Positions 1 through 5,250 of a stretch of 5,250 nt of DNA are shown here, piece after piece. Made by a program: the position numbers and the translations under genes. This stretch comes from Methylococcaceae bacterium. Its GTDB lineage: Bacteria; Pseudomonadota; Gammaproteobacteria; Methylococcales; Methylomonadaceae. The stretch is from NCBI GenBank assembly GCA_005779525.1, contig SXIZ01000279.1, positions 1 to 5,250 of the forward strand. The letters are read 5' to 3'. How positions within the stretch are numbered: the first letter of the stretch is position 1; each line of letters opens with the position of its first letter. The notes below the pieces were generated by a model. It was not told where the DNA came from. It worked only from the letters and a program-made list of their open reading frames with translations, and made no database searches.

Positions 1-308
1 CCATAATCATGCCGGGTTTTGCCTTCAGCGTTACATAAACGTTCAACGACCATTTGGGTCGCAATACCTGCATGGTCAGTACCTGCTTGCCAAAGCGTAT
101 GGCGGCCTTGCATGCGATGGAAACGTATTAAAGCATCCATAATAGTATCTTGAAAAGCATGCCCCATGTGTAAGCTGCCAGTGACATTGGGCGGCGGGAT
201 CATGATGCAATATGGCGCCCCCTCAGAATGATGAGCAAAGTAACCTTGCTCTTCCCAAGCTTGGTACCAACGTTGTTCGATAGCATGCGGAGCGTATGTT
301 TTTTCCAT
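1..308 (-). CDS. valS: Valyl-tRNA synthetase, N-terminal part (runs off left edge)
   Basis: This is a cytoplasmic class I aminoacyl-tRNA synthetase that attaches valine to tRNA-Val using ATP. The window holds the start and 102 full codons of a family usually around 900-950 residues long. The protein opens with MEKTYAPHAIEQRWYQAWEE, very close to the start of E. coli ValS (MEKTY). The class I signature is intact: PPPNVTGSLHMGH spans residues 38-50, with the HIGH-type motif HMGH at 47-50. Further conserved blocks follow: FQDTIMDALIRFHRMQG, then TDHAGIATQMVVER and GKTRHDYG near the edge. The ATG at 306-308 is chosen because it gives exactly the family's N-terminus. No clear Shine-Dalgarno sequence lies in the 15 bases before it. 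It is preceded by a 305-base spacer, so it probably has its own promoter and is not tightly coupled to recQ. Truncation is due to the window edge only. Confidence 0.97.
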   Translation of the reverse strand, partial: MEKTYAPHAIEQRWYQAWEEQGYFAHHSEGAPYCIMIPPPNVTGSLHMGHAFQDTIMDALIRFHRMQGRHTLWQAGTDHAGIATQMVVERLCNAEGKTRHDY

Positions 309-372
309 GAGTGATAGTGTGGTTGAACCTAAGTCTGAATAAATTTATCTGTTATTTTAGCGCGTATTTTTG

Positions 373-401
373 ATTTTATCTTACTTTAGAAGCTAGGGAA
401 A
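373..401 (-). promoter_or_regulatory. Possible sigma-70-type promoter for valS
   Basis: On the minus strand TTTCCC (396-401) and TAAAAT (373-378) are separated by 17 bases. The -10 box matches the TATAAT consensus at five of six positions; the -35 box matches TTGACA at only three. A transcript starting about 7 bases downstream would carry a leader of roughly 55-60 bases before the valS ATG. A second candidate slightly upstream is TTGTGA, 17 bases, GATAGC. In AT-rich DNA such matches arise easily by chance, so this is a weak inference. Confidence 0.22.
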
Positions 402-574
402 TTAAGGTTTTAGCTATCATTGTTATTTTGAAAACTCACAACGGCCCAGAATAAAGTCGAACTTAGCAGATCAGCGATTAGAGGTATTAATTTGACCTGC
501 TGAATGCCTATGCAATTTTATATTCCTGATAGCTTAAAGGATATGTTGTGCTGCAAACTCTAGGCTTAGACCCA

Positions 575-599
575 GAAAATTTAGCAAGCAGAAATTTTC
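575..599 (-). terminator. AT-rich hairpin after recQ, possible weak terminator
   Basis: GAAAATTT at 575-582 and AAATTTTC at 592-599 are perfect 8-base inverted repeats around a 9-base loop. The hairpin starts about 15 bases after the recQ stop codon, where a terminator would be expected. However, the stem has just one G-C pair and no run of T follows on the minus strand, so it does not meet the usual pattern of a rho-independent terminator. It may only mark an RNA 3' end or be incidental. Confidence 0.25.
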
Positions 600-613
600 C
601 TCTTGCAAATTCA

Positions 614-1939
614 TTAGGTTTTACGTGTAGAAGCCTTTTGTTTAAACCATAAATTGGCACGAATACAGCGTAAAATCCCATAACTATAGGCCCCTGCAAA
701 ACTTTCAAATACGGGTTTTAGAGCATTTTTCGCAGCATCAGGGAGATTAAGTAGCTCTGCCTCAATGGCCACTATTTCTGTATGGGGTATATTGACTACT
801 TCTTGTAGATCCAAACTACCTTCTGCTAATGCTTCCGAAAGATGAACATAAATAGTATCTAATTTCAATTGTCGTTGCCGTGCAATTTGATCAACCGTAT
901 AGCCCAGCCGGAATAAGGCCACTGTTTCGGCAATTGTATCCTTAAGACCAATGCTGCTGTGTGGTAAAGTTGTAAACTCAGCGATGACCTGTAGAAATTG
1001 TTCCCCATACATATCCAATTTTTTAGTGCCGATCCCGGATAGTCGGCTTAGTTGAGCCAAGGTGGTGGGTTTGGCTTCCATCATCAACATCAAGGTGGCA
1101 TCATGAAAAATTTGATACGGTGGAACATCCTGAATTTCAGCGAGTTGTTTACGCTTTTCGCGCAAAGCTTCCCATAAGACTTTATCCGCATTTGCTCCCA
1201 AACGGGTTTTGACTTTGGGTTTGGCTTCTTGTTTTTCGGCATGCAAATCTTTACGCAAACGCAGTTGTTGTTCGCCACGCAAAATCGGTCGACATTCCTG
1301 GGTAAGACGTAAGGCCCCAAAACCTTCTAAGTCCACAGCAACCAAACCACGAGCGATTAATTGCCGAAATACCGAACGCCATTGTTGTTCATCTAGGTCT
1401 TTACCAATACCAAAGGTCGAAAGTTGCTGATGCCCTAAATGTTGAACACGTTCAGTGGTTTTGCCCAAAAGTACATCTAATAAATGCCCAACACCAAAAC
1501 GTTGTCCCGTGCGGTAAATACAGGAAAGTGCTTGTTGCGCTACGATGGTAGCATCCCAAGTATCGACAGGCTCTAAACAGATATCACAATTACCACACGG
1601 CTGCTCTAGAACATCACCAAAGTAACTCAATAGGCTTTGCCGTCGACAATGCACTTGTTCACATAAGGCCAACATCGCGTCTAATTTGTGCAATTCTAAG
1701 CGTTTGTGCACCTCATCGGCATTGGAACTGCCTAGCATTTGTCTCAGAGTAATTACATCTTGCAAGCCATAAGCCATCCAAGCGTTCGCGGGTAGGCCAT
1801 CGCGCCCAGCACGACCAGTTTCCTGATAATAGGCCTCTACGCTTTTGGGTAAATCCAAATGCGCGACAAAACGCACATTGGGTTTATCGATGCCCATACC
1901 AAATGCTATGGTGGCAACGATAATCACCCCTTCTTGCAT
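614..1939 (-). CDS. recQ: RecQ C-terminal fragment (motifs V-VI, zinc, RQC, HRDC, helix-turn-helix)
   Basis: This frame continues RecQ after the break. Reading from ATG 1937-1939 gives 441 residues. It holds motif V (IIVATIAFGMGIDKP, 6-20) and motif VI (QETGRAGRDG, 39-48). Zinc ligands are C98, C115, C118 and C121, the same 17-3-3 spacing as E. coli RecQ. The RQC winged helix includes RFGVGHLLDVLLG (147-159). The HRDC domain (about 252-325) includes VPPYQIFHDATL and SGIGTKKLDMYG. A C-terminal extension (about 330-425), with LGYTVDQIARQRQLKLDTIY, resembles the helix-turn-helix domain appended to some RecQ proteins. The ATG overlaps the upstream stop as TAATG, which could allow re-initiation, but no Shine-Dalgarno sequence precedes it. 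Separate expression is unlikely to give activity because the split falls inside helicase lobe 2. The true coding frame most likely begins at 2766. Confidence 0.8.
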   Translation of the reverse strand: MQEGVIIVATIAFGMGIDKPNVRFVAHLDLPKSVEAYYQETGRAGRDGLPANAWMAYGLQDVITLRQMLGSSNADEVHKRLELHKLDAMLALCEQVHCRRQSLLSYFGDVLEQPCGNCDICLEPVDTWDATIVAQQALSCIYRTGQRFGVGHLLDVLLGKTTERVQHLGHQQLSTFGIGKDLDEQQWRSVFRQLIARGLVAVDLEGFGALRLTQECRPILRGEQQLRLRKDLHAEKQEAKPKVKTRLGANADKVLWEALREKRKQLAEIQDVPPYQIFHDATLMLMMEAKPTTLAQLSRLSGIGTKKLDMYGEQFLQVIAEFTTLPHSSIGLKDTIAETVALFRLGYTVDQIARQRQLKLDTIYVHLSEALAEGSLDLQEVVNIPHTEIVAIEAELLNLPDAAKNALKPVFESFAGAYSYGILRCIRANLWFKQKASTRKT

Positions 1940-2766
1940 TAGAAATTGATGCTGATTTTTTGCCGCTCGGCAGCATCCATACCCGCATGATAGGGTAAAG
2001 CCCGCATGCCTTTACCACGTAACCATTCTGCCGTGGCATCGACTTTTTTACGCGACAAACAATACACGACGCCTGCATCGCCAGCATGTTCGCTTTCGAT
2101 AAAATTTAATAACTGTACGCGTGCATTTTGTTTTTGGACGATGCGGTATCGGATATTCGGACGATCAAAACCACTGATAAATAACTTCGCGTTTTCTAAA
2201 GCGAGTCGCTGGATAATTTCCTGTCGGGTTTTGGCATCTGCCGTAGCCGTTAACGCAATGCGAGGAATTTTTGGAAATCGCTGATGCAACAGCGATAATT
2301 GCAGGTAGTCGGCACGAAAGTCATGCCCCCATTGGGACACACAATGCGCCTCATCTATCGCAAATAAACTGATATTGATGCGCGTTAATAAATCCAGAGT
2401 GCGCTCCGAATTCAAACGCTCTGGAGCTATATACAGTAAATCTAATTCACCTTGCTGCAAGCAACGTTCAATCTTTTGTACTTCAGCTAAGCTTTGACTG
2501 GAATTGAGAAATGCCGCTTTAACGCCCAATTGGTGCAGGGCGCTCACTTGATCTTGCATTAAGGCAATTAAAGGCGAGATTACTATCCCGACACCGTCCT
2601 TGATCAAAGCCGGTATTTGATAGCATAGGGATTTGCCACCGCCAGTTGGCATTAAAACCAGCGCATCTTTATCCACTAACAGTTCATGGATAATCGCCTG
2701 CTGCTGCCCTCTAAAATATTCATAACCAAAGACAGTACGCAAAACCCTGAGCGCGTTATCTTGCAT
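1939..2766 (-). CDS. recQ: RecQ N-terminal fragment (helicase lobe 1 and start of lobe 2)
   Basis: This 275-residue frame holds the ATPase half of RecQ. Visible motifs are motif 0 (FGYEYFRGQQQAII, 13-26), Walker A (PTGGGKS, 40-46), motif Ia (SPLIALMQDQV, 64-74), the Walker B box DEAH (138-141), the aromatic-rich loop QWGHDFRADY (145-154) that couples ATP use to DNA binding, motif III TATA (173-176) and motif IV (VVYCLSRKKVD, 233-243). The last five residues, ISINF, are out of the family's frame. The ATG at 2764-2766 is supported by AGGGAG at 2775-2780. Taken alone, this product lacks motifs V and VI, including the arginine finger, as well as the zinc and RQC regions. It would therefore be expected to be an inactive, badly folded stub unless the reading frame is restored at the A run. 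Confidence 0.85.
   Translation of the reverse strand: MQDNALRVLRTVFGYEYFRGQQQAIIHELLVDKDALVLMPTGGGKSLCYQIPALIKDGVGIVISPLIALMQDQVSALHQLGVKAAFLNSSQSLAEVQKIERCLQQGELDLLYIAPERLNSERTLDLLTRINISLFAIDEAHCVSQWGHDFRADYLQLSLLHQRFPKIPRIALTATADAKTRQEIIQRLALENAKLFISGFDRPNIRYRIVQKQNARVQLLNFIESEHAGDAGVVYCLSRKKVDATAEWLRGKGMRALPYHAGMDAAERQKISINF
1956..1961 (-). other. Six-A run: site of recQ frameshift and possible slippage site
   Basis: On the coding strand the codons are CGG CAA AAA ATC. With six A the frame runs into TAA at 1939-1941; with seven A it reads CGG CAA AAA AAT CAG and continues as RecQ. A lysyl-tRNA on AAA could slip back one base onto another AAA, and RNA polymerase could add one A; either would restore the frame. 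Right before the run is a short inverted repeat (1961-1972). The frame arithmetic is read directly from the sequence; any rescue in the cell is inference. Confidence 0.7.
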
Positions 2767-2774
2767 TTAAAACG

Positions 2775-2780
2775 CTCCCT
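2775..2780 (-). promoter_or_regulatory. Ribosome binding site of recQ
   Basis: AGGGAG on the minus strand lies 8 bases before the ATG at 2764-2766. It is a good purine-rich Shine-Dalgarno match at normal spacing and fixes the recQ start. It also argues that this gene was translated on its own and is not read through from trpG. Confidence 0.7.
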
Positions 2781-2848
2781 GGCAAGGCATATATTCTAAG
2801 TCCCCATTAGCTAGCAGCGATTCTGCGAGGATGATGTAATCAATGCAA

Positions 2849-3439
2849 CTAACGCTGCAAAAAGTTCCTTAACATATCATGCCCATGTTCCGTCAAAATC
2901 GATTCCGGATGAAATTGCACACCTTCAACATCTAAGGTCTTATGCCGTACACCCATGATTTCATCGATTTTATCGTTGCCATCTTGTGTCCATGCTGTCA
3001 TTTCCAAACAATCGGGCAAGGTATCTTGTGCTATCACTAAAGAATGATAGCGGGTTGCAGTAAAAGGATTATTTAAGCCTTTAAAAACACCCACATTATT
3101 GTGGTGCACGGCAGAGGTTTTGCCATGCATAATACTTTTAGCATGAATAATGTCACCGCCAAACGCATAGCCAATACTTTGGTGCCCAAGACAAACTCCC
3201 AAAATGGGTATGACTCCTGCAAATCTCCGAATGGTCTCGACGGAAATACCTGCTTCTTTAGGTGTGCAAGGGCCAGGTGAGATAACAATTTTATCAGGCG
3301 CTAATGCAGCAATGTCATCGACGGAAACTTGGTCGTTACGCAATACAGTAACTTCTGCCCCGAGTTCACCTAAATATTGCACTAAGTTATAGGTAAAGGA
3401 ATCGTAATTGTCGACCATAACAACTTTAATTTTACTCAT
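2849..3439 (-). CDS. trpG: Anthranilate synthase component II (glutamine amidotransferase)
   Basis: TrpG is the class I glutamine amidotransferase subunit that releases ammonia from glutamine and channels it to TrpE, which makes anthranilate from chorismate. The 196-residue length is normal for the stand-alone subunit. The N-terminus (VDNYDSFTYNLVQYLGELGA) and the oxyanion-region motif SPGPCTPKEAG (54-64) are typical. The nucleophile elbow GVCLGHQ carries C83, and QFHPES supplies H177 and E179, completing the Cys-His-Glu triad. HGKTSAVHHNNVGVFKGL (105-122) and RYHSLV (130-135) are further family hallmarks. The ATG at 3437-3439 lies 2 bases after the trpE stop and has AGGAG 7 bases upstream, so the subunits are very likely made together. 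PabA, the matching subunit of aminodeoxychorismate synthase, is nearly indistinguishable by sequence. The neighbour TrpE decides for TrpG, but dual use in folate synthesis is possible if no separate pabA exists elsewhere. Confidence 0.95.
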   Translation of the reverse strand: MSKIKVVMVDNYDSFTYNLVQYLGELGAEVTVLRNDQVSVDDIAALAPDKIVISPGPCTPKEAGISVETIRRFAGVIPILGVCLGHQSIGYAFGGDIIHAKSIMHGKTSAVHHNNVGVFKGLNNPFTATRYHSLVIAQDTLPDCLEMTAWTQDGNDKIDEIMGVRHKTLDVEGVQFHPESILTEHGHDMLRNFLQR

Positions 3440-3441
3440 AC

Positions 3442-4935
3442 TTAAGCTCCTGCGTGTTGGGTTTCTAAACCCGCTTCCGCCATGCTAACAGCACGGAAGA
3501 TTGCCCGTCCTTTATTCATGGTCTCATCCCATTCGCTTTGTGGCACGGAATCGTAGACAATACCCGCACCTGCTTGAATATATAAAGTCTCATTTTTAAT
3601 CACTGCCGTGCGGATCGCAATTGCAGTGTCCAGATTTCCAGACCATGAAATATAACCCACAGCACCAGCATAAATACCACGTTTTACGGGTTCTAATTCG
3701 TTAATAATTTCCATCGCCCGAATTTTTGGGGCGCCACTCACGGTACCCGCTGGAAAAGTCGCGGCTAAAACATCATAGGCATTTTTACCTTGTTGCATTT
3801 GTCCCGTGACGTTCGAGACAATGTGCATCACATGCGAATAGCGTTCAACGATCATTTTATCGGTTAACTGCACACTGCCAATTTCGGCGACGCGTCCTGT
3901 GTCATTGCGACCTAAATCAATTAACATTAAATGCTCAGCAATTTCTTTAGGATCCGCTAAGAGTTCATGTTCTAAGGCTAAATCCTGTTCTGGCGTCGCA
4001 CCACGTTTACGGGTTCCTGCAATAGGTCTGACGGTAATTAAATTATCTTCTAAACGTACCAGTATCTCTGGTGATGAACCGACGATATGAAAATCTTCTA
4101 AGTTAAGATAAAACATATACGGTGAAGGATTGAGGCAACGTAAAGCTCGATAAAGATTTAATGGTGATGCACTAAATGGAATAGACATCCGCTGGGAGAG
4201 CACCACTTGCATAATGTCACCATCGGTGATGTATTCTTTGGCTTTGATCACCGCATCTTTAAACCCTTGCTCAGTAAAACCGGATACGAAATCTGATTCC
4301 TGTACTTGTTTTGGTTTAGAGAGATTGGTAGTCTGAATTTGGGCTTCGCGTAAATTATTTGCTAAAGTACTCAAGCGTTGTTGCGCCACAGCATAGGCAT
4401 CTGCATGAGCGGGGTCGGCGTGCGTTAATAACAACATTTTGCCAGACAGATTATCAAACACCAACATTTCTTCGGAAACCATTAACAAGATATCTGGGCA
4501 ATCCAAGGCATCGGCTTTATCGGTGGCTTTCAATCGCGGTTCGATATAACTGATGGTTTCATAGCCAAAATAGCCCACCAAGCCTCCATTAAAGCGCGGT
4601 AAACCCGCAATTTCTGGAACTTTAAAGCGTTGCTGAAATTCTTCTATCCACACCAGCGGATTTGCATGTTGCAAAGATTCCAGCTGTTGACCGTTACTTT
4701 CCACAACAATAGAATTGCCGCGTATTTTTACTACGGTACGACACGGTAAACCAATAATGGAGTATCTACCCCATTGCTCTCCCCCTTGCACCGATTCAAA
4801 TAAATAGGAGTACGCGCCGTCAGCTAATTTGAGATAAGCACTTAATGGTGTATCCAAATCAGCCAAAATTTCTCGGCTAACTGGAATGTGGTTATAGCCC
4901 TGTTGAGCGTAGGTATTGAATTGTTCTGGGGTCAT
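3442..4935 (-). CDS. trpE: Anthranilate synthase component I
   Basis: TrpE turns chorismate plus ammonia into anthranilate and pyruvate, the first committed step to tryptophan, as a complex with TrpG in the cytoplasm. At 497 residues it matches the usual family length. The N-terminal domain contains YSYLFESVQGGEQWGRYSII (43-60); LFES (45-48) sits where the LLES element of the tryptophan feedback site is found, so feedback inhibition is likely. The C-terminal chorismate-binding domain contains RPIAGTRKRG (303-312), DLGRND (340-345), TFPAGTVSGAPK (393-404) and QAGAGIV (455-461), all intact and expected for magnesium and chorismate binding. PabB and isochorismate synthases share this fold, but the LFES block and adjacent trpG favour TrpE. 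The ATG at 4933-4935 is the only plausible start: no in-frame ATG or GTG lies between it and an upstream stop codon, and it gives the expected N-terminus MTPEQFNTYAQQGYNHIPVS. No clear Shine-Dalgarno sequence precedes it, which is unusual beside trpG and recQ. Confidence 0.96.
   Translation of the reverse strand: MTPEQFNTYAQQGYNHIPVSREILADLDTPLSAYLKLADGAYSYLFESVQGGEQWGRYSIIGLPCRTVVKIRGNSIVVESNGQQLESLQHANPLVWIEEFQQRFKVPEIAGLPRFNGGLVGYFGYETISYIEPRLKATDKADALDCPDILLMVSEEMLVFDNLSGKMLLLTHADPAHADAYAVAQQRLSTLANNLREAQIQTTNLSKPKQVQESDFVSGFTEQGFKDAVIKAKEYITDGDIMQVVLSQRMSIPFSASPLNLYRALRCLNPSPYMFYLNLEDFHIVGSSPEILVRLEDNLITVRPIAGTRKRGATPEQDLALEHELLADPKEIAEHLMLIDLGRNDTGRVAEIGSVQLTDKMIVERYSHVMHIVSNVTGQMQQGKNAYDVLAATFPAGTVSGAPKIRAMEIINELEPVKRGIYAGAVGYISWSGNLDTAIAIRTAVIKNETLYIQAGAGIVYDSVPQSEWDETMNKGRAIFRAVSMAEAGLETQHAGA
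3447..3451 (-). promoter_or_regulatory. Ribosome binding site of trpG inside the end of trpE
   Basis: AGGAG on the minus strand lies within the final codons of trpE, 7 bases before the trpG ATG. The trpE TAA, a 2-base gap and the trpG ATG read TAAGTATG. This layout is typical of translational coupling, which would keep the two anthranilate synthase subunits in balance. Confidence 0.75.
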
Positions 4936-5109
4936 GGAATATATAAAACAGTTAATGCAGCACTTGTATGCTATAGGTCTTCAGGACTCATTCCTGTGGT
5001 TTGGCGATTTGGCTTATCATTTGCCAATGTCTTATTACTTTGCGTACCAATGCAAATGTAGGCGGATCAGTGCTTAGATAATCCGCCCAGCACACTATGC
5101 AAGCATAAG
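4936..5109 (-). promoter_or_regulatory. rpe-trpE spacer and likely trpE leader, rich in overlapping hairpins
   Basis: The spacer holds no gene, only tiny frames such as a 10-codon one beginning ATGATAAGC, which encodes no tryptophan. A classic trp attenuator is absent: there is no leader peptide with tandem TGG codons and no hairpin followed by a T run. Several inverted repeats do occur. They are GGCGGAT/ATCCGCC (5061-5067/5081-5087), TTTGC/GCAAA (5039-5043/5052-5056), CATTTGC/GCAAATG (5018-5024/5052-5058), TTGGC/GCCAA (5009-5013/5023-5027) and CAGGA/TCCTG (4982-4986/4992-4996). Some share arms and so exclude each other. I saw no convincing sigma-70 promoter and no TrpR-type operator. trpE may be read from its own weak promoter or from rpe. 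Confidence 0.35.
5061..5088 (-). terminator. GC-rich hairpin after rpe, possible partial terminator
   Basis: On the minus strand GGGCGGAT and ATCCGCCT form a 7-base-pair stem plus a G-U closing pair, with a 13-base loop, about 22 bases after the rpe stop. The stem is stable enough to form in RNA, but it is followed by ACATTTGC and not by a T run. It may therefore only pause polymerase, protect the rpe RNA end or be part of a trpE leader. The same structure could form on the plus strand, where no gene needs it. Confidence 0.3.
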
Positions 5110-5250
5110 TTAAGCTTTCGCCAATTCCGCGCGCAGATCGTCGATGACTTTTTTATAATCCGGCTGACTGAAAATCGCAGAACCTGCAACAAACGTATCA
5201 GCACCAGCGGCTTTAATTTCGCGAATATTATCGGTTTTAACCCCGCCATC
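5110..5250 (-). CDS. rpe: Ribulose-phosphate 3-epimerase, C-terminal end (runs off right edge)
   Basis: Rpe is a cytoplasmic metal-dependent TIM-barrel enzyme that interconverts D-ribulose 5-phosphate and D-xylulose 5-phosphate in the pentose phosphate and Calvin pathways. Only the last 46 residues and the TAA (5110-5112) are present; the family is about 220-230 residues. The piece begins DGGVKTDNI, which contains the conserved active-site aspartate of the VDGG motif. It continues through AAGADTFVAGSAIF (14-27), the phosphate-binding loop region, and QPDYKKVIDDLRAEL to the end. These blocks match the C-terminus of E. coli Rpe closely. It ends 174 bases before the trpE start in the same direction; an rpe-trpE neighbourhood is known in other gammaproteobacteria such as Pseudomonas, often with gph between them, which is absent here. 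The truncation is only the window edge. Confidence 0.95.
   Translation of the reverse strand, partial: DGGVKTDNIREIKAAGADTFVAGSAIFSQPDYKKVIDDLRAELAKA

Larger units (their letters stand above)
309..613. other. AT-rich spacer between recQ and valS; no gene seen
   Basis: This 305-base AT-rich stretch separates the recQ stop from the valS start. I read both strands and found no convincing gene. The candidates are a 14-codon minus-strand frame beginning ATGATAGCT and an 11-codon plus-strand frame starting at 307, and neither has a ribosome binding site. The open frame on the minus strand that starts inside recQ and ends at 508 has no recognisable protein character. What the spacer does hold is an 8-base inverted repeat just after recQ (575-599), weak promoter-like hexamers (373-401) and a 9-base repeat, TGTTATTTT, at 350-358 and 421-429. 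The spacer must contain the valS 5' leader. Confidence 0.7.
614..2766 (-). pseudogene. recQ: ATP-dependent DNA helicase RecQ, broken by a one-base frameshift
   Basis: RecQ is a superfamily 2, 3'-to-5' DNA helicase acting in recombinational repair and stalled-fork processing. The locus encodes the whole family plan but in two frames. The first 270 codons read normally to K270. The frame then runs through ISINF into a stop at 1939-1941, while the rest of RecQ continues in the other frame to the stop at 614-616. Adding one A to the six-A run (1956-1961) gives an uninterrupted protein of 717 residues, reading RQKNQHQFLMQEG across the join. Restored domain order: helicase lobe 1 (about 1-205), lobe 2 (about 206-340), zinc-binding cysteines 374, 391, 394 and 397, winged-helix RQC region (about 400-500), HRDC (about 528-600) and a helix-turn-helix extension (about 605-700). 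E. coli RecQ is about 609 residues; the extra length is the C-terminal extension seen in some families. All other motifs are intact, so the lesion is recent, rescued by slippage, or a sequencing error. Confidence 0.85.

Noticed and set aside
321..329. GGTTGAACC quasi-palindrome upstream of valS.
   Set aside because: It is only 4 bases on each side of a single base, single copy, and too short to support an operator call.
309..613. T-box or other valine-sensing leader upstream of valS.
   Set aside because: T-box leaders are typical of Firmicutes; no T-box consensus, specifier stem or terminator is visible here.
508..708. 66-codon minus-strand open frame overlapping the end of recQ.
   Set aside because: It starts inside the recQ 3' end in another frame, has no ribosome binding site and no recognisable protein features. 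recQ itself ends at its expected C-terminus, so this is not a second frameshift.
1937..1941. TAATG stop-start overlap between the two recQ frames, suggesting a deliberately split two-subunit RecQ.
   Set aside because: There is no Shine-Dalgarno sequence before this ATG. The split falls inside helicase lobe 2 between motifs IV and V, and one added A restores a perfect family alignment. A single-base lesion is simpler.
1884..2087. 67-codon minus-strand frame spanning the recQ break.
   Set aside because: It is the third frame of recQ with no sensible domain content. The family sequence is accounted for by the other two frames.
2006..2284. 92-codon plus-strand frame opposite recQ.
   Set aside because: It is antisense to conserved RecQ helicase codons and resembles no known protein. 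The other plus-strand frames opposite recQ, trpG and trpE are rejected for the same reason.
4936..4960. TATATT as a -10 box for trpE.
   Set aside because: It lies only 2 bases before the ATG, so the transcript would start inside the gene, and no -35 box stands at the right distance.
5067..5249. 60-codon minus-strand frame at the right edge.
   Set aside because: It is out of frame with the clear Rpe C-terminus at 5110-5250 on the same strand.

Overview
This window looks like a chromosomal stretch of a gammaproteobacterium. ValS, TrpE, TrpG, RecQ and Rpe all read like gammaproteobacterial proteins. Base composition is moderate to somewhat AT-rich, and spacers are more AT-rich than genes. A Legionellales-like lineage is possible, but nothing in the window proves it. 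Every gene lies on the minus strand, so transcription runs from position 5250 towards 1. There is no rRNA, tRNA, CRISPR array, insertion sequence or obvious mobile DNA.

In transcription order: the last 46 residues of rpe (ribulose-phosphate 3-epimerase) end at 5110. A 173-base spacer with several overlapping inverted repeats follows. Then come trpE (497 aa) and trpG (196 aa), separated by only 2 bases and clearly translated as a unit. They form the two-subunit anthranilate synthase that starts tryptophan synthesis. trpD and trpC do not follow trpG. After an 82-base spacer, with a good ribosome binding site and no visible terminator, comes recQ. It is an otherwise complete helicase gene broken by one missing base in a run of six A (minus strand, 1956-1961). 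A 305-base AT-rich spacer, which must hold the valS start region, separates recQ from the first 102 codons of valS (valyl-tRNA synthetase), which runs off the left edge.

rpe, trpEG and recQ share direction and lack strong terminators between them, so a shared transcript is possible, though the sequence does not prove it. The genes do not form one pathway: pentose phosphate metabolism, tryptophan synthesis, DNA repair and translation simply lie side by side.

The observation most worth a second look is the recQ break. It sits in a homopolymer where polymerase slippage or a -1 ribosomal shift would restore a full 717-residue protein. A sequencing error or a genuine recent mutation would look the same. 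I found no convincing new biological system.
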